Assembly: GCA_964244295.1 (NCBI GenBank)
Contig: CAXTIG010000002.1
Location: 124,001 to 188,000 of the forward strand
DNA length: 64,000 nt
Source of the DNA: JAJAZB01 sp964244295
GTDB lineage: Bacteria; Bacteroidota; Bacteroidia; Cytophagales; Spirosomataceae
Reading direction: 5' to 3'
The position numbers and the translations under genes are program-made. Position 1 is the stretch's first letter. The number at the start of each line of letters is the position of its first letter. Below the pieces are notes generated by a model. The model worked only from the letters and a program-made list of their open reading frames with translations. It made no database searches and was not told where the DNA came from. Of the stretch, positions 53,132 through 62,052 are shown one piece after another.

Positions 53132-53186
53132 ACCAGCAAAACTAAGGGCTTCGCGGGGTAGATTGCTTCCGGATTCCCGTAATTTT

Positions 53187-54041
53187 ATGGACCACCAGAA
53201 ACCACTGATTTTAGTTTCCAACGACGATGACATCACCTCAAAAGGCATTCGGGTACTCGTAGAAGCCATGCTCGAATTAGGCGAGGTCGTGGTCGTGGCA
53301 CCGGATCGTCCTCAATCGGGTCAGGGTCACGCTATTACCATTGGGAACCCGTTGCGAGTAACTCCTTCGCGCTTGTTTGGCTCAGAGGTACGGGCTTTTC
53401 AGACGACCGGCACCCCCGCCGACTGCATTAAGTTGGGCAAACACCTCGTTTTACGCGACCGCAAGCCAGATCTGGTCGTGAGTGGCATCAACCACGGGGC
53501 CAACACAGCCATCAGCGTCTTGTATTCAGGCACCATGTCGGCGGCGCTCGAAGCGGCCATCGAAGGGTTGCCTTCGATTGGGTTCTCCCTGAACGATTAT
53601 CACGCAGAAGCCGATTTTTCGCACGTGGTGCCTTACCTGAAGCAAATCGCGCTGACGGTATTGACCCACCCTTTACCAAAAGGGGTGGCGCTCAATGTCA
53701 ACTTTCCGGCGGCATCCGCTGCCCCCATCCGGGGCGTAAAAGTGTGTCGGCAAGCCGATGCCCGCTACCTCGAACATTTTGAACAACGAAAAGACCCCTA
53801 CGGCCGGCCTTACTACTGGCTTGATGGCGATTTCGTAAATTTCGATGAGGGAACTGATACCGATGAATGGGCCATTGCCAACGGATTTGCTTCGGTCGTA
53901 CCCTGTCACTGCGACATGACAGACTACCCGGCGTTGGCGGCACTGAATCAGTGGTCCTTTGTTGATCACACACCGGCATCTGAGTCGGAAAAACAGCCGA
54001 TACTTGGCCTCAGTGCTGCACAACCGGCTGATTTGGGTTAG
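53187..54041 (+). CDS. surE: 5'/3'-nucleotidase SurE
   Basis: 284 residues from ATG 53187. The metal site is in ILVSNDDDITSKGI (the Asp-Asp pair), with APDRPQSGQGHAITI, FQTTGTPADCIKLG and VVSGINHGANTAISVLYSGT. SurE removes phosphate from nucleoside monophosphates. The C-terminal ~35 residues are a weakly conserved extension. The GH3 gene follows 56 bp later on the same strand. Confidence 0.96.
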   Translation: MDHQKPLILVSNDDDITSKGIRVLVEAMLELGEVVVVAPDRPQSGQGHAITIGNPLRVTPSRLFGSEVRAFQTTGTPADCIKLGKHLVLRDRKPDLVVSGINHGANTAISVLYSGTMSAALEAAIEGLPSIGFSLNDYHAEADFSHVVPYLKQIALTVLTHPLPKGVALNVNFPAASAAPIRGVKVCRQADARYLEHFEQRKDPYGRPYYWLDGDFVNFDEGTDTDEWAIANGFASVVPCHCDMTDYPALAALNQWSFVDHTPASESEKQPILGLSAAQPADLG

Positions 54042-54097
54042 TTTTTTCCGTTAAAAAAGGCTTATTTTCGCCTTTCATCTTACTTCTTCCTCTGCCT

Positions 54098-55669
54098 ATG
54101 GCCGTCCTGGGCCGTATCCTGAAAGGCGGCATCCGCATCACGGGTGTTGCCATGCGACGCCGAAAAACCGATGGGGCCAAGCAGCAACGAAAAGCCTTCA
54201 TCAAATTGCTCACTAAAGCCCGGTACACGGCTTTTGGTGAAAAATACGGTTTCGATGAGTTGCTTAGCGCCGCTTTGTTTTCCGACGACAATACGTTTTA
54301 CGAAAAATTTAAACAGCAGGTCCCCGTTCACGATTATAACCGCATTCACCGCACTTGGTGGCAGCGTGCTCAGGCGGGCGAACGTGACGTGTGCTGGCCG
54401 GGCCGGGTCAAGTATTTTGCCTTGAGTTCGGGCACTTCCGAAGCCGCCTCGAAGTACATTCCGATCACGCGCGACATGAGTAAAGCCATCCAGCGCACCG
54501 GCATCCGCCAGATTCTGAGTTTATCGCAATACCCGGCTCTACCGAATGAACTCTTTGAAAAAGGGATGCTCATGCTTGGCGGCAGCACCGACCTCAATCT
54601 ACGTGGCACCTACCACGAGGGTGATTTGAGCGGCATCACCGCCAGCCAGATTCCGTTTTGGTTTCAACGGTTTTATAAACCGGGCGAAGCAATTGCCAAA
54701 ACCCGTGATTGGGCCGCCAAACTGGACGAGATCACGGAGAAAGCCGCCGACTGGGACATTGGTTACGTGGTCGGAGTGCCCGCCTGGATGCAGTTGTTGA
54801 TGGAAAAAATCATTGCTCACTACAGAGTCAAAACAATCCACGATATCTGGCCCAATCTGTCCGTGTTTTGCCACGGGGGGGTCTCCTTCGAGCCGTACAA
54901 ACATGGCTTCGAGAAGCTGCTTTCCCATCCGATCACCTACATCGAGACTTACCTTGCTTCGGAGGGATTCATTGCCTACCAAACCCGCCCAGACACCAAA
55001 TCCATGCAATTGGTGCTCAATAACGGGTTATTTTTCGAGTTCGTACCTTTCACGGAACAGAATTTCACTGCCGACGGTGATCTCACCGATCATCCTGAAA
55101 CGCTGATGCTCGACGAAGTGAAGGAAGATACCGAATATGCCCTCCTGCTTTCGACCTGCGCCGGAGCCTGGCGTTATCTGATCGGCGATACCGTCAAATT
55201 TACTTCCGTTAATCGCAGCGAAATTGTGATCACTGGCCGGACCAAGCATTTTTTGAGCCTGTGCGGCGAGCATCTATCGGTGGATAACATGAACCGGGCC
55301 ATCGAATTAGTATCCAAAGAGTTAGGCATTTCGATTCGTGAATTTACCGTGGCAGGAATTCCGTACGGCTCCTTGTTTGCACACCAGTGGTACGTTGGCA
55401 CGGACGACTCCGTCGAAGCGGAAATGTTACAACAGAAACTGGATGAAAAATTGAAAGAACTCAACGATGACTACGCCGTGGAACGACGCCACGCCCTGAA
55501 AGCCGTGCTAGTGCGAGTCTTGCCCGTCCGGGATTTTTACGACTGGATGGCAATCCGGGGGAAGGTGGGTGGACAAAGTAAATTTCCGAGGGTGGTTCGC
55601 GGGAAAGTCCTCGATAGCTGGGAAGCCTTCCTGGCTAACCAGAATCAATCGGTTGAGGCGAGTAAGTAA
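54098..55669 (+). CDS. GH3-like protein (auxin-responsive promoter family fold)
   Basis: 523 residues. It belongs to the acyl-adenylate-forming GH3 superfamily: the ATP-binding motif YFALSSGTSEAASKYIPIT, later SVFCHGGVSFEPY, ETYLASEGFIAYQ, and WRYLIGDTVKF with a downstream GRTKHFLSLCGEHLSVDNM. Plant GH3 enzymes join amino acids to hormones; bacterial members have no known substrate. Its end overlaps the convergent CapA-like gene by 25 bp. It may be co-transcribed with surE. Confidence 0.9.
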   Translation: MAVLGRILKGGIRITGVAMRRRKTDGAKQQRKAFIKLLTKARYTAFGEKYGFDELLSAALFSDDNTFYEKFKQQVPVHDYNRIHRTWWQRAQAGERDVCWPGRVKYFALSSGTSEAASKYIPITRDMSKAIQRTGIRQILSLSQYPALPNELFEKGMLMLGGSTDLNLRGTYHEGDLSGITASQIPFWFQRFYKPGEAIAKTRDWAAKLDEITEKAADWDIGYVVGVPAWMQLLMEKIIAHYRVKTIHDIWPNLSVFCHGGVSFEPYKHGFEKLLSHPITYIETYLASEGFIAYQTRPDTKSMQLVLNNGLFFEFVPFTEQNFTADGDLTDHPETLMLDEVKEDTEYALLLSTCAGAWRYLIGDTVKFTSVNRSEIVITGRTKHFLSLCGEHLSVDNMNRAIELVSKELGISIREFTVAGIPYGSLFAHQWYVGTDDSVEAEMLQQKLDEKLKELNDDYAVERRHALKAVLVRVLPVRDFYDWMAIRGKVGGQSKFPRVVRGKVLDSWEAFLANQNQSVEASK

Positions 55670-57048
55670 TCGGCTTTTTCCGGCAAAAAACAGACATTGC
55701 AAAACCAATTCAGGTGGCGTAATTCACGTACGCAGAGGTCGCTCAGGTAGGGTGGCCTTTCTCCTTTTTCCACCCTCGCCACTGTTTTTTTCAAATCGAG
55801 AAAACGGGACTCTACCCCGATTTTACTGCCCCAGTGGTAAACAGGCAACACTTTTACCTCCGTAAGGAGCGTTCGCGTGCGCCCTTCTTGATTTCCTTTC
55901 TCAATTGTCAGACGCAGCAGCGGCACCAGTCGGCCCCACACAAAAATGTCGTAGGCCACAAAATCGCCGAGTGAATAAATTGCGAATCCATTCTTTTTTT
56001 CGCCCGTCAACGGATCTGTAAACGCGTACTTTTCCATCGGCTGAGGATTGTGCGGATGCGCACCGAGAATCACGTCGACGCCGCTTTGCTCGAAAATTCG
56101 ATGGTAAATCTCGATCGTGTGAGCCGAAGGAAACGCTTGGTATGCATTGCCCGTGTGAAATAAGAGCACGGTGAAATCTGCCCCCTGTTCACGGGCAAGT
56201 CGTACGTCGTTCACCACTCGCTCCAGATTCGCATTCGCCCGGTTTAAGCGGTCGTGATTCACCAGCCAGGACTTGCCATCGGGGGGGATAAACTTATTGA
56301 GTGAGTACGTCCAGGCTAAAAAGGCAATCTTAATTCCGTCCCGCTCCAACATCGGGATTTTCCGGCGCTCCGACTCACTCCGGGCCGTTCCAGTGGTAAG
56401 AATCCCGCGTTGTTTCAGAAAATCCAGCGTTGAAAAAACGCCTTCTTCCCCTTGATCGAGGGCGTGATTATTGGCCGTACTCAGCACGTCGAAACCCCGA
56501 TACTTTCCATTTCCGTTGAAAATTCCGAATTGATCGGGCGTGCCGTTGAACTGCATATCGTTGAGCATCACCTCCGGTACGGCTTCGCCAGACTTATTCT
56601 CCATCATGGGTGTTTCCAGGTTAGCGAGTGTCACATCGGAGCCGAAAAAAAAATCACCAACCTCCTCCCACAGATGCCGGGTCGCGTTGGGCGTGAGCCG
56701 TTGGTAAGGCAATAGGTCACCTCCGGCGCTAATGGTGATCTTTTTTTCCGAAACAAAATTTTCTGGCGGACAAAAGCGGAGGTCTTGGTTTTTGAAATAC
56801 GTTTCGATTCCAGGTTCTGCCAGAATGGGCGGGCAGAAATAATATTTATACCCCAGGTAAACGGCTCCGGCGAAGGGCGACTCGCGCGGGTTTTCTTCAA
56901 AATCGGACAAGGGCTGCCGCCATCTTTTGTATAAAAAAAGACTCAGTATTCCATAAAGTCCCTTAAGCAGGCCAACTAATAAACGCCCTCGCCAAGTGTA
57001 AGGCAGCACAGGGAACGGCTTCTCAGAGCCGGAATTCAGGTAAGCCAT
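55645..57048 (-). CDS. CapA-family (PGA_cap) metallophosphatase-like protein
   Basis: 467 residues. An N-terminal membrane segment (about 24-42) precedes a CapA-type calcineurin-like domain: ITISAGGDLLPY, VTLANLETPM, DVLSTANNHALDQGEEG, FTVLLFHTGNAYQAFPSAHT and VDVILGAHPHNPQPM, with NGFAIYSLGDFVAY. CapA is named for poly-gamma-glutamate capsule production, but no other capsule genes are present, so the substrate is open. It overlaps the LysE gene by 13 bp. Confidence 0.92.
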   Translation of the reverse strand: MAYLNSGSEKPFPVLPYTWRGRLLVGLLKGLYGILSLFLYKRWRQPLSDFEENPRESPFAGAVYLGYKYYFCPPILAEPGIETYFKNQDLRFCPPENFVSEKKITISAGGDLLPYQRLTPNATRHLWEEVGDFFFGSDVTLANLETPMMENKSGEAVPEVMLNDMQFNGTPDQFGIFNGNGKYRGFDVLSTANNHALDQGEEGVFSTLDFLKQRGILTTGTARSESERRKIPMLERDGIKIAFLAWTYSLNKFIPPDGKSWLVNHDRLNRANANLERVVNDVRLAREQGADFTVLLFHTGNAYQAFPSAHTIEIYHRIFEQSGVDVILGAHPHNPQPMEKYAFTDPLTGEKKNGFAIYSLGDFVAYDIFVWGRLVPLLRLTIEKGNQEGRTRTLLTEVKVLPVYHWGSKIGVESRFLDLKKTVARVEKGERPPYLSDLCVRELRHLNWFCNVCFLPEKADYLLASTD

Positions 57049-57671
57049 TCGTTCAACTGGACGTAGGTCAGGTACACCCCGATGCCCATGAAAACCGCTC
57101 CGCTAAATTTGTTAATCAAAGAAAGTGTCCGATTGTTGAAATACCGCTTGAGCCGGTGGGCAGAAAGGGAAATAAAGGTTTGGGTGCCAAAAATGGCCAG
57201 CAGACTGGCCCCGAAGTACCAAGCCTCCAGCCCCAGCGAGTAGTGCTTGACCCCGCGCAGGTACGTTGCCACCGAAACCCAGATGAAAAAATTGGCCGGA
57301 TTGAGGGCATTGAGCAAAAAACCGGTTCCGAAGTAGTACAAAAAATTCCCGAAGCGAGTTTTCGGATACGCAATGCGCGGGGTCTGGCGAAACAACGATT
57401 GTGCCCCCAGTGCGAGAAGCAACAGCGCACTAATGCAGCGCAAGTACACGTCGAAGTTTTTGAACTGAGGCAGAAACGACGTGCCGAAGATCGCAAAAAA
57501 GATGAACAGGCAGTCGCTCAGGATCACCCCAAACGATATTTTTAACCCGTTCCGCCAGCCGTTGTCGACGCTATTTTGAATGAGCGAAAAAAAGACGGTG
57601 CCCAGCGTCAGGCACATAACCGCCCCGGAAGAAAAACCAAGCAGAATTGCTTCAACTAGTTCCCAGGTCAT
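57036..57671 (-). CDS. LysE-family transporter
   Basis: 211 residues, with about six membrane segments. The opening resembles LysE/RhtB (GFSSGAVMCLTLGTVFFSLI), followed by FGVILSDCLFIFFAIFGTSF and GFLLNALNPANFFIWVSVAT, the typical NP motif. It likely exports an amino acid or related compound. It is the first gene of a pair with the CapA-like gene. Confidence 0.9.
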   Translation of the reverse strand: MTWELVEAILLGFSSGAVMCLTLGTVFFSLIQNSVDNGWRNGLKISFGVILSDCLFIFFAIFGTSFLPQFKNFDVYLRCISALLLLALGAQSLFRQTPRIAYPKTRFGNFLYYFGTGFLLNALNPANFFIWVSVATYLRGVKHYSLGLEAWYFGASLLAIFGTQTFISLSAHRLKRYFNNRTLSLINKFSGAVFMGIGVYLTYVQLNEWLT

Positions 57672-57755
57672 GAGGAGAAGGTTCGCAGACTATCAACGTT
57701 GGCGACTCAAGCTCCGTTCGGTTGGCTCCCAAACGGTAGCTGTCGTCGTTTGGAA

Positions 57756-58304
57756 TTAAATTTCCCGCAGTCGGGCCACTTTCAACAGCCCGTACACGCT
57801 GAGGGAATCCGTAATTTCATTGTCCATCACCATCCGAATGGCTTCGGTGAGGGGCACTTTTTTCACCTGAATCACTTCGGTTTCGTCAAACTGAGTAGGA
57901 CCAGGCGTGAGGTCTTCGGCGATGAATATAAAACCCTCCTCGTCGGTGACGGAATTGGAAGTATGGATCCGACCGATGCAGGCCCAACGTCGGGCGGTAA
58001 GGCCGGTTTCTTCCTGCAATTCGCGCCGGGCCGATTCGAGCGGATCCACATCGAGCGAGCCGCCGCCCATCGGTATTTCCCAGGAATACTCCTGGAGCGG
58101 ATACCGATACTGCCCGACCAACCACGTATTTCCTTCCTCGTCGAGTGGCACGATGGCGATGGCCTTGTGTTTGAAATGCGCTACGCCGTAAATGCCCGGT
58201 TTTCCGGCTGGGGTGGTGACTTCTTCGTGACGAAACCGTACCCAGGGATTTTCGTAGACGACGGTTGAACGGAGCGTTTGCCAGGGATTTTCCGATGGAT
58301 TCAT
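57756..58304 (-). CDS. NUDIX hydrolase
   Basis: 182 residues. The Nudix box is ESARRELQEETGL, preceded by SWEIPMGGGSLDVDP, where the usual Glu after the glycines is not clear. HFKHKAIAIVPLDEEGNTWL and the C-terminal half resemble ADP-ribose pyrophosphatase-like members. It hydrolyses a nucleoside diphosphate linked to another moiety; the substrate is not known. It is divergent from the CDF gene (about 100 bp). Confidence 0.92.
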   Translation of the reverse strand: MNPSENPWQTLRSTVVYENPWVRFRHEEVTTPAGKPGIYGVAHFKHKAIAIVPLDEEGNTWLVGQYRYPLQEYSWEIPMGGGSLDVDPLESARRELQEETGLTARRWACIGRIHTSNSVTDEEGFIFIAEDLTPGPTQFDETEVIQVKKVPLTEAIRMVMDNEITDSLSVYGLLKVARLREI

Positions 58305-58403
58305 CGGGCAAAGGTAGGCGATTCAGGGTAAAACCAGCCCCATTCGCGCTCAGAATGGGTATCTTTAGGGCTTGAAACGCAGGGGTGCTAGTCCCCCGCT
58401 CCG

Positions 58404-59402
58404 ATGCGAATGGCGAAAGAACGCAATAAATTCCGGTTAATCATTCTCTCCTTCGTGGTCAGCATCGTGCTGATGATCATTAAGTTCGTCGCGTACTGGA
58501 TGACCAATTCCAACGCCGTCCTGACGGATGCCCTCGAATCGATTGTCAACGTGGTGGCCAGCGGTTTTGCTTTTTACAGCGTCTACCTTTCCTCCCAACC
58601 CCGCGACCAGAATCACCCGTATGGCCACGGTAAAATCGAGTTTTTTTCCGCCGGGTTGGAAGGCGCGCTCATTTTGATTGCGGGCGTGTTCATCTTCGGG
58701 CATTCCGTAAAATCGCTCCTTGACCCTCATCCCTTGCACGATCTGGGGCTTGGGCTGCTGGTGGTGTTGCTCACCACCGTGGTGAATTACGCGGTGGGCT
58801 GGTTGCTTCGGCGCGAGGGTCGCCGCTCGAACTCCCTGACGCTATCCGCCGATGGCCGGCACCTGATTCTCGATGCCCAGAGCAGTTTGGTGTTGGTGCT
58901 GGGTATTGGAATTATTTACCTCACGGGTTGGCAGGTGCTCGATAGTGTGTTGTCAATGGGCTTCGCTGTATACATCGTCATCAACGGGTTGAAAATTGCC
59001 AGAGAATCTGTCGCGGGTTTGATGGATGAAGCCGATTCCGCTATGCTCGACAAGGTGGTAGAGTTGTTAAAAAACAACCGGCTCCATCAGTGGATCGACG
59101 TTCATAACCTGCGGGTGCAGAAATACGGGGCCGACTTGCACATCGACTGCCACTTGACCCTGCCAAATTACTGGACGCTGGCGGAGGTACACGAAACCGT
59201 CCATGAATTCGAAGACGTACTGCGCGAAGCGTTCATTGGAGACGTTGAGATTTTCGTTCACACCGATCCCTGCATCCCGCCGTGTTGCCCGCACTGCCAC
59301 GTCGAAAACTGCCCCATTCGGTCTTCGCCTTTCATCCGCGACATCCCCTGGACCTCGCAGAATTTGTCTTTGAACCAGAAATTGTTTTTGGAAAAAGCCT
59401 GA
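58404..59402 (+). CDS. Cation diffusion facilitator transporter
   Basis: 332 residues, ATG 58404 or 58410. Six membrane segments (about 10-200) with CDF signatures: TNSNAVLTDALESIVN in TM2 and SADGRHLILDAQSS in TM5 (HxxxD). A cytoplasmic domain follows (HQWIDVHNLRVQKYGADLHI). The end contains a Cys-rich motif, CIPPCCPHCHVENCP, which may bind metal and is not part of the usual CDF core. It moves divalent metal out of the cytoplasm; Zn, Fe or Mn cannot be told. Confidence 0.93.
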   Translation: MRMAKERNKFRLIILSFVVSIVLMIIKFVAYWMTNSNAVLTDALESIVNVVASGFAFYSVYLSSQPRDQNHPYGHGKIEFFSAGLEGALILIAGVFIFGHSVKSLLDPHPLHDLGLGLLVVLLTTVVNYAVGWLLRREGRRSNSLTLSADGRHLILDAQSSLVLVLGIGIIYLTGWQVLDSVLSMGFAVYIVINGLKIARESVAGLMDEADSAMLDKVVELLKNNRLHQWIDVHNLRVQKYGADLHIDCHLTLPNYWTLAEVHETVHEFEDVLREAFIGDVEIFVHTDPCIPPCCPHCHVENCPIRSSPFIRDIPWTSQNLSLNQKLFLEKA

Positions 59403-59416
59403 TTATTGGCATTCAG

Positions 59417-59480
59417 AACGAAGGCTCCCTTCCGTCAGCGGCTGAATTAATTCAGCCGCTGACGGAAGGGAGCCTTCGTT
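59417..59480. terminator. 64-bp perfect palindrome between convergent genes
   Basis: The arms 59417-59448 and 59449-59480 are exact reverse complements without a spacer. The core is GC-rich (CCGTCAGCGGC) and the ends are AACG / CGTT. It lies between the CDF stop (59402) and the SPFH stop (59503). A bidirectional terminator is likely, but no T-run longer than three bases follows. A perfect 32-bp stem is unusually long. Confidence 0.75.
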
Positions 59481-59502
59481 TATTCGATGGCGGCAGAGCA
59501 AC

Positions 59503-60453
59503 TTATTTTTTACCTTTCCCCAATCCTCCATCCTGCATCTGCATTAGCGCCATCAATTGTTGCGTGGTTTTCTGCATTCCTTCGTTCGAGGCATCGAGGA
59601 AAATTACGTTGCCCTTGCCGTGTTCGGCAAAGTGCCGGATGGCTTCGGTCCACATTGAAAACAGCACCAGCGAGGCATCCATGTCGTTTTCTTTCATTTC
59701 CTTCACGGCATGGGCCATACCCTTGGTGACTTCTTCCCGGAACAACGCCACCCCCTGCCCCCGCAATTGCGAAGCAAGTCGTTCGGCTTCGGCGGCAATT
59801 TTGATGGCATTGCCCTCCGCTTCGGCGGCTTTGGTTTTGGTGATGAGCAAGGCCTGGCCTTCGTTTTCGGCGGCGGCTTTCAAGTTGTTCGAGGCCACCA
59901 CCTGAGTCATTGAGCGAAGAATCGCCTCATCGAAGGTGATGTCGTTGAGTTGAAGGTCGGTAAGGTGGTAGCCCCAACTCAACAGCAATTCGTCGAGTTG
60001 TTCCTTCACGTGGAGGATGATTTCTGAACGCAGCGAGAGAATTTCGGCCTGTTTCTTGGTGGCGACAAAACTCCGTATGGTGCCCTCTACGGTACGGATC
60101 AATGCCTGCATAAAACTGGCCTGATCCACGAATTTGAAGGCGACGGCTTTGATCGCTTCTTCATTCTGGTTGTGTACCGAATACACCAGCATGGCCTTGA
60201 AACGTACATTGGCCTGATCGCCGGTGATGGCTTGAAATTCGAGTTCGACCGAGCGGTTCTGAATGGAAATTCGCCGGAATACGAGTTCGATGAATGGAAT
60301 CCGGAAATTCAGACCCGGCCCCATGATCCGCTGGTATTTTCCAAAAATCGTAATGACCGCGACCGTTCCCTGTTGAACAATTACCACCGAGTAGTACAGG
60401 AAAACGATTAAAAACAGGATCAGGAAAAAGGTAGAGGAGAAAAACGTAGGCAT
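59503..60453 (-). CDS. SPFH / Band 7 domain protein
   Basis: 316 residues. An N-terminal membrane segment (about 5-25), then the SPFH domain (VAVITIFGKYQRIMGPGLNF, DLQLNDITFDEAILRSM) and a long coiled helix rich in Ala/Glu (KAAEAEGNAIKIAAEAERLA). Members form oligomers in membranes; functions include quality control and scaffolding. No NfeD or protease partner is adjacent. The end is Gly/Lys-rich. Confidence 0.92.
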   Translation of the reverse strand: MPTFFSSTFFLILFLIVFLYYSVVIVQQGTVAVITIFGKYQRIMGPGLNFRIPFIELVFRRISIQNRSVELEFQAITGDQANVRFKAMLVYSVHNQNEEAIKAVAFKFVDQASFMQALIRTVEGTIRSFVATKKQAEILSLRSEIILHVKEQLDELLLSWGYHLTDLQLNDITFDEAILRSMTQVVASNNLKAAAENEGQALLITKTKAAEAEGNAIKIAAEAERLASQLRGQGVALFREEVTKGMAHAVKEMKENDMDASLVLFSMWTEAIRHFAEHGKGNVIFLDASNEGMQKTTQQLMALMQMQDGGLGKGKK

Positions 60454-60500
60454 GGCTGGTTTGGTAGGTTAAGGATGCGCCAAGCTACGGAATTACGGTT

Positions 60501-60515
60501 TACGAGTTACGATTT
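60501..60515. repeat. Copy of the TACGAG(G/T)TACGATTT repeat
   Basis: Matches 2195-2209 with one mismatch in 15. It lies 48 nt upstream of the SPFH start (60453), between two minus-strand genes. Confidence 0.4.
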
Positions 60516-60563
60516 GTAACTTGAATTTAAATTCCAGTGCATTTCCGTACAGAAATTTGCCCC

Positions 60564-61268
60564 TCACTTCAAATTTCCCATTCCTCCATCCACGCCAAAA
60601 ATCTGCCCCGTTACCCAGCTTGCCTCGTCGGAAAGCAGGAAGGTCACGGCGGCGGCACTATCAGTGGGTTGTCCAAATCGTCCGAGCGCGTGGCGCTTGT
60701 TCGAGCTTTCCACTTTTTCGGGCGTATTGACCAGGAAATGCCCCATCGGCGTGTCAGTGAGCGAGGGCGCAACGGCATTGAGGCGAATGGCACTCGGTGC
60801 CCACTCCGCCGCCAATGATTTCACCAGTCCTTCGATGGCACCCTTTGAGGCCGAAACGGAGCCATGAAACGACATCCCCATTTTCGCCGCCACCGTGCTA
60901 AACAACACCACCGAAGCGCCCTCCACTTTTTTCAGCCTGTTCATACAAGCCTGTAACACCGCCACCGCCCCGACGACATTGATTTGAAAATCATTCCGAA
61001 ATTCATCGAGCGAAAGCCGGTGGAAGGGTTTCAAGTTGATCGTACCAGGGCAGTACACGAGGCCGTGCAGCGCATCCGGCAGTTCCGCCAGCGCGGCCGT
61101 GTCACCCGTGAGTGCCTCGAAAGGCAAGTGTTTGGCCACGCTCAGTCCTTCGGGTGCCTGACGCGAAGCCGAAAAAACCGTGGCACCGCCTCCGATGAGT
61201 CGTTCGGCCACGGCCCGGCCAATGCCCGAACTTGTCCCCACCACGAGGTAATTTTTCCCCTGAAACAT
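60564..61268 (-). CDS. SDR-family protein without the catalytic Tyr
   Basis: 234 residues. The cofactor motif GTSSGIGRAVAERL and the C-terminal DTPMGHFLV and GQIFGVDGGMGN are typical of SDR proteins. In the active site, FSTVAAKMGMSFHGSVSASK, the YxxxK motif reads VSASK, with Val in place of the catalytic Tyr. It may bind cofactor without normal reductase activity, or use another residue. It follows folE after a terminator. Confidence 0.9.
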   Translation of the reverse strand: MFQGKNYLVVGTSSGIGRAVAERLIGGGATVFSASRQAPEGLSVAKHLPFEALTGDTAALAELPDALHGLVYCPGTINLKPFHRLSLDEFRNDFQINVVGAVAVLQACMNRLKKVEGASVVLFSTVAAKMGMSFHGSVSASKGAIEGLVKSLAAEWAPSAIRLNAVAPSLTDTPMGHFLVNTPEKVESSNKRHALGRFGQPTDSAAAVTFLLSDEASWVTGQIFGVDGGMGNLK

Positions 61269-61291
61269 ACGGCTGGTTGTTGGTTATGAAC

Positions 61292-61330
61292 GAAAAAACG
61301 CACCCAGGGAAAGAAACCCCGTGTGCGTTG
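61292..61330 (-). terminator. Terminator after folE
   Basis: On the minus strand an imperfect stem ACGCAC...GTGCGT, with an inner CGGGG/CCCTG part, runs into six T. It separates folE from the SDR gene. Confidence 0.75.
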
Positions 61331-61359
61331 GATTGTTGAAAATAACCGCGCCGGTCGCT

Positions 61360-62052
61360 TCAAACGGCCCCGATGTACTTCAGGAATTCTAGGCGGGTTT
61401 CTTCGGTCTTAAACCGTCCGCCATAATACGAAGTCACCGTCGAACTGGTCACGTCGTTGATGCCCCTCGATGAAACGCACATGTGGTTGGCATCTAAAAT
61501 GACGGCTACGTCATCCGTGCCCATGGCCGTCCGCAACTCGTTGGCAATCTGAATCGTCAAGCGCTCCTGCACCTGCGGGCGTTTGGCGTAGTACTGCACG
61601 ATCCGGTTTAGTTTCGAAAGCCCAATTACTTTGCCGTTGGAGATGTAGGCTACGTGGGCTTTGCCATAAATCGGCACGAAGTGGTGTTCACAATTTGAGA
61701 AAAATGTAATGTTTTTCTCCACCAGCATCTCGTTGTATTTGTAGTTGTTTTCAAACAGCGTCACCCTCGGTTTGTTGGCTGGATTGAGGCCGCTGAAAAT
61801 CTCCTTGACGTACATTTTAGCCACCCTTCGGGGCGTGCCTTTCAGGCTGTCGTCGCTTAAATCCATGCCGAGCGTTTCCATGATTTCACGGAAATGGCCC
61901 TCAATCCGGCTGATTTTTTCGTGATCGCTCAATTCGAACGCATCGGGCCGCAGGGGGGTGTCGGCGGCGTGGCTTTCGTGGTCGTCGCCAAATTCGTCGA
62001 CCAATTCTTCATCAAGAAACGGGATATTCAACAAAGTTTCGTTCGGTTTCAT
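61360..62052 (-). CDS. folE: GTP cyclohydrolase I
   Basis: 230 residues; the first ~45 residues are a non-conserved acidic extension. Zinc ligands are visible in FFSNCEHHFVPIYGKAHVAY, with later HMCVSSRGI. GLSKLNRIVQYYAKRPQVQE and IANELRTAMGTDDVAVI complete the family signature. It converts GTP to dihydroneopterin triphosphate, the entry to folate and to queuosine. Its 5' end overlaps queD by 41 bp. Confidence 0.97.
   Translation of the reverse strand: MKPNETLLNIPFLDEELVDEFGDDHESHAADTPLRPDAFELSDHEKISRIEGHFREIMETLGMDLSDDSLKGTPRRVAKMYVKEIFSGLNPANKPRVTLFENNYKYNEMLVEKNITFFSNCEHHFVPIYGKAHVAYISNGKVIGLSKLNRIVQYYAKRPQVQERLTIQIANELRTAMGTDDVAVILDANHMCVSSRGINDVTSSTVTSYYGGRFKTEETRLEFLKYIGAV

Noticed and set aside
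58370..58403. GC-rich hairpin-like leader before the CDF gene resembling part of a TPP or other riboswitch
   Set aside because: Only a short GGGG...CCCC stem is present; the conserved CTGAGA-type core and a second stem set are missing.
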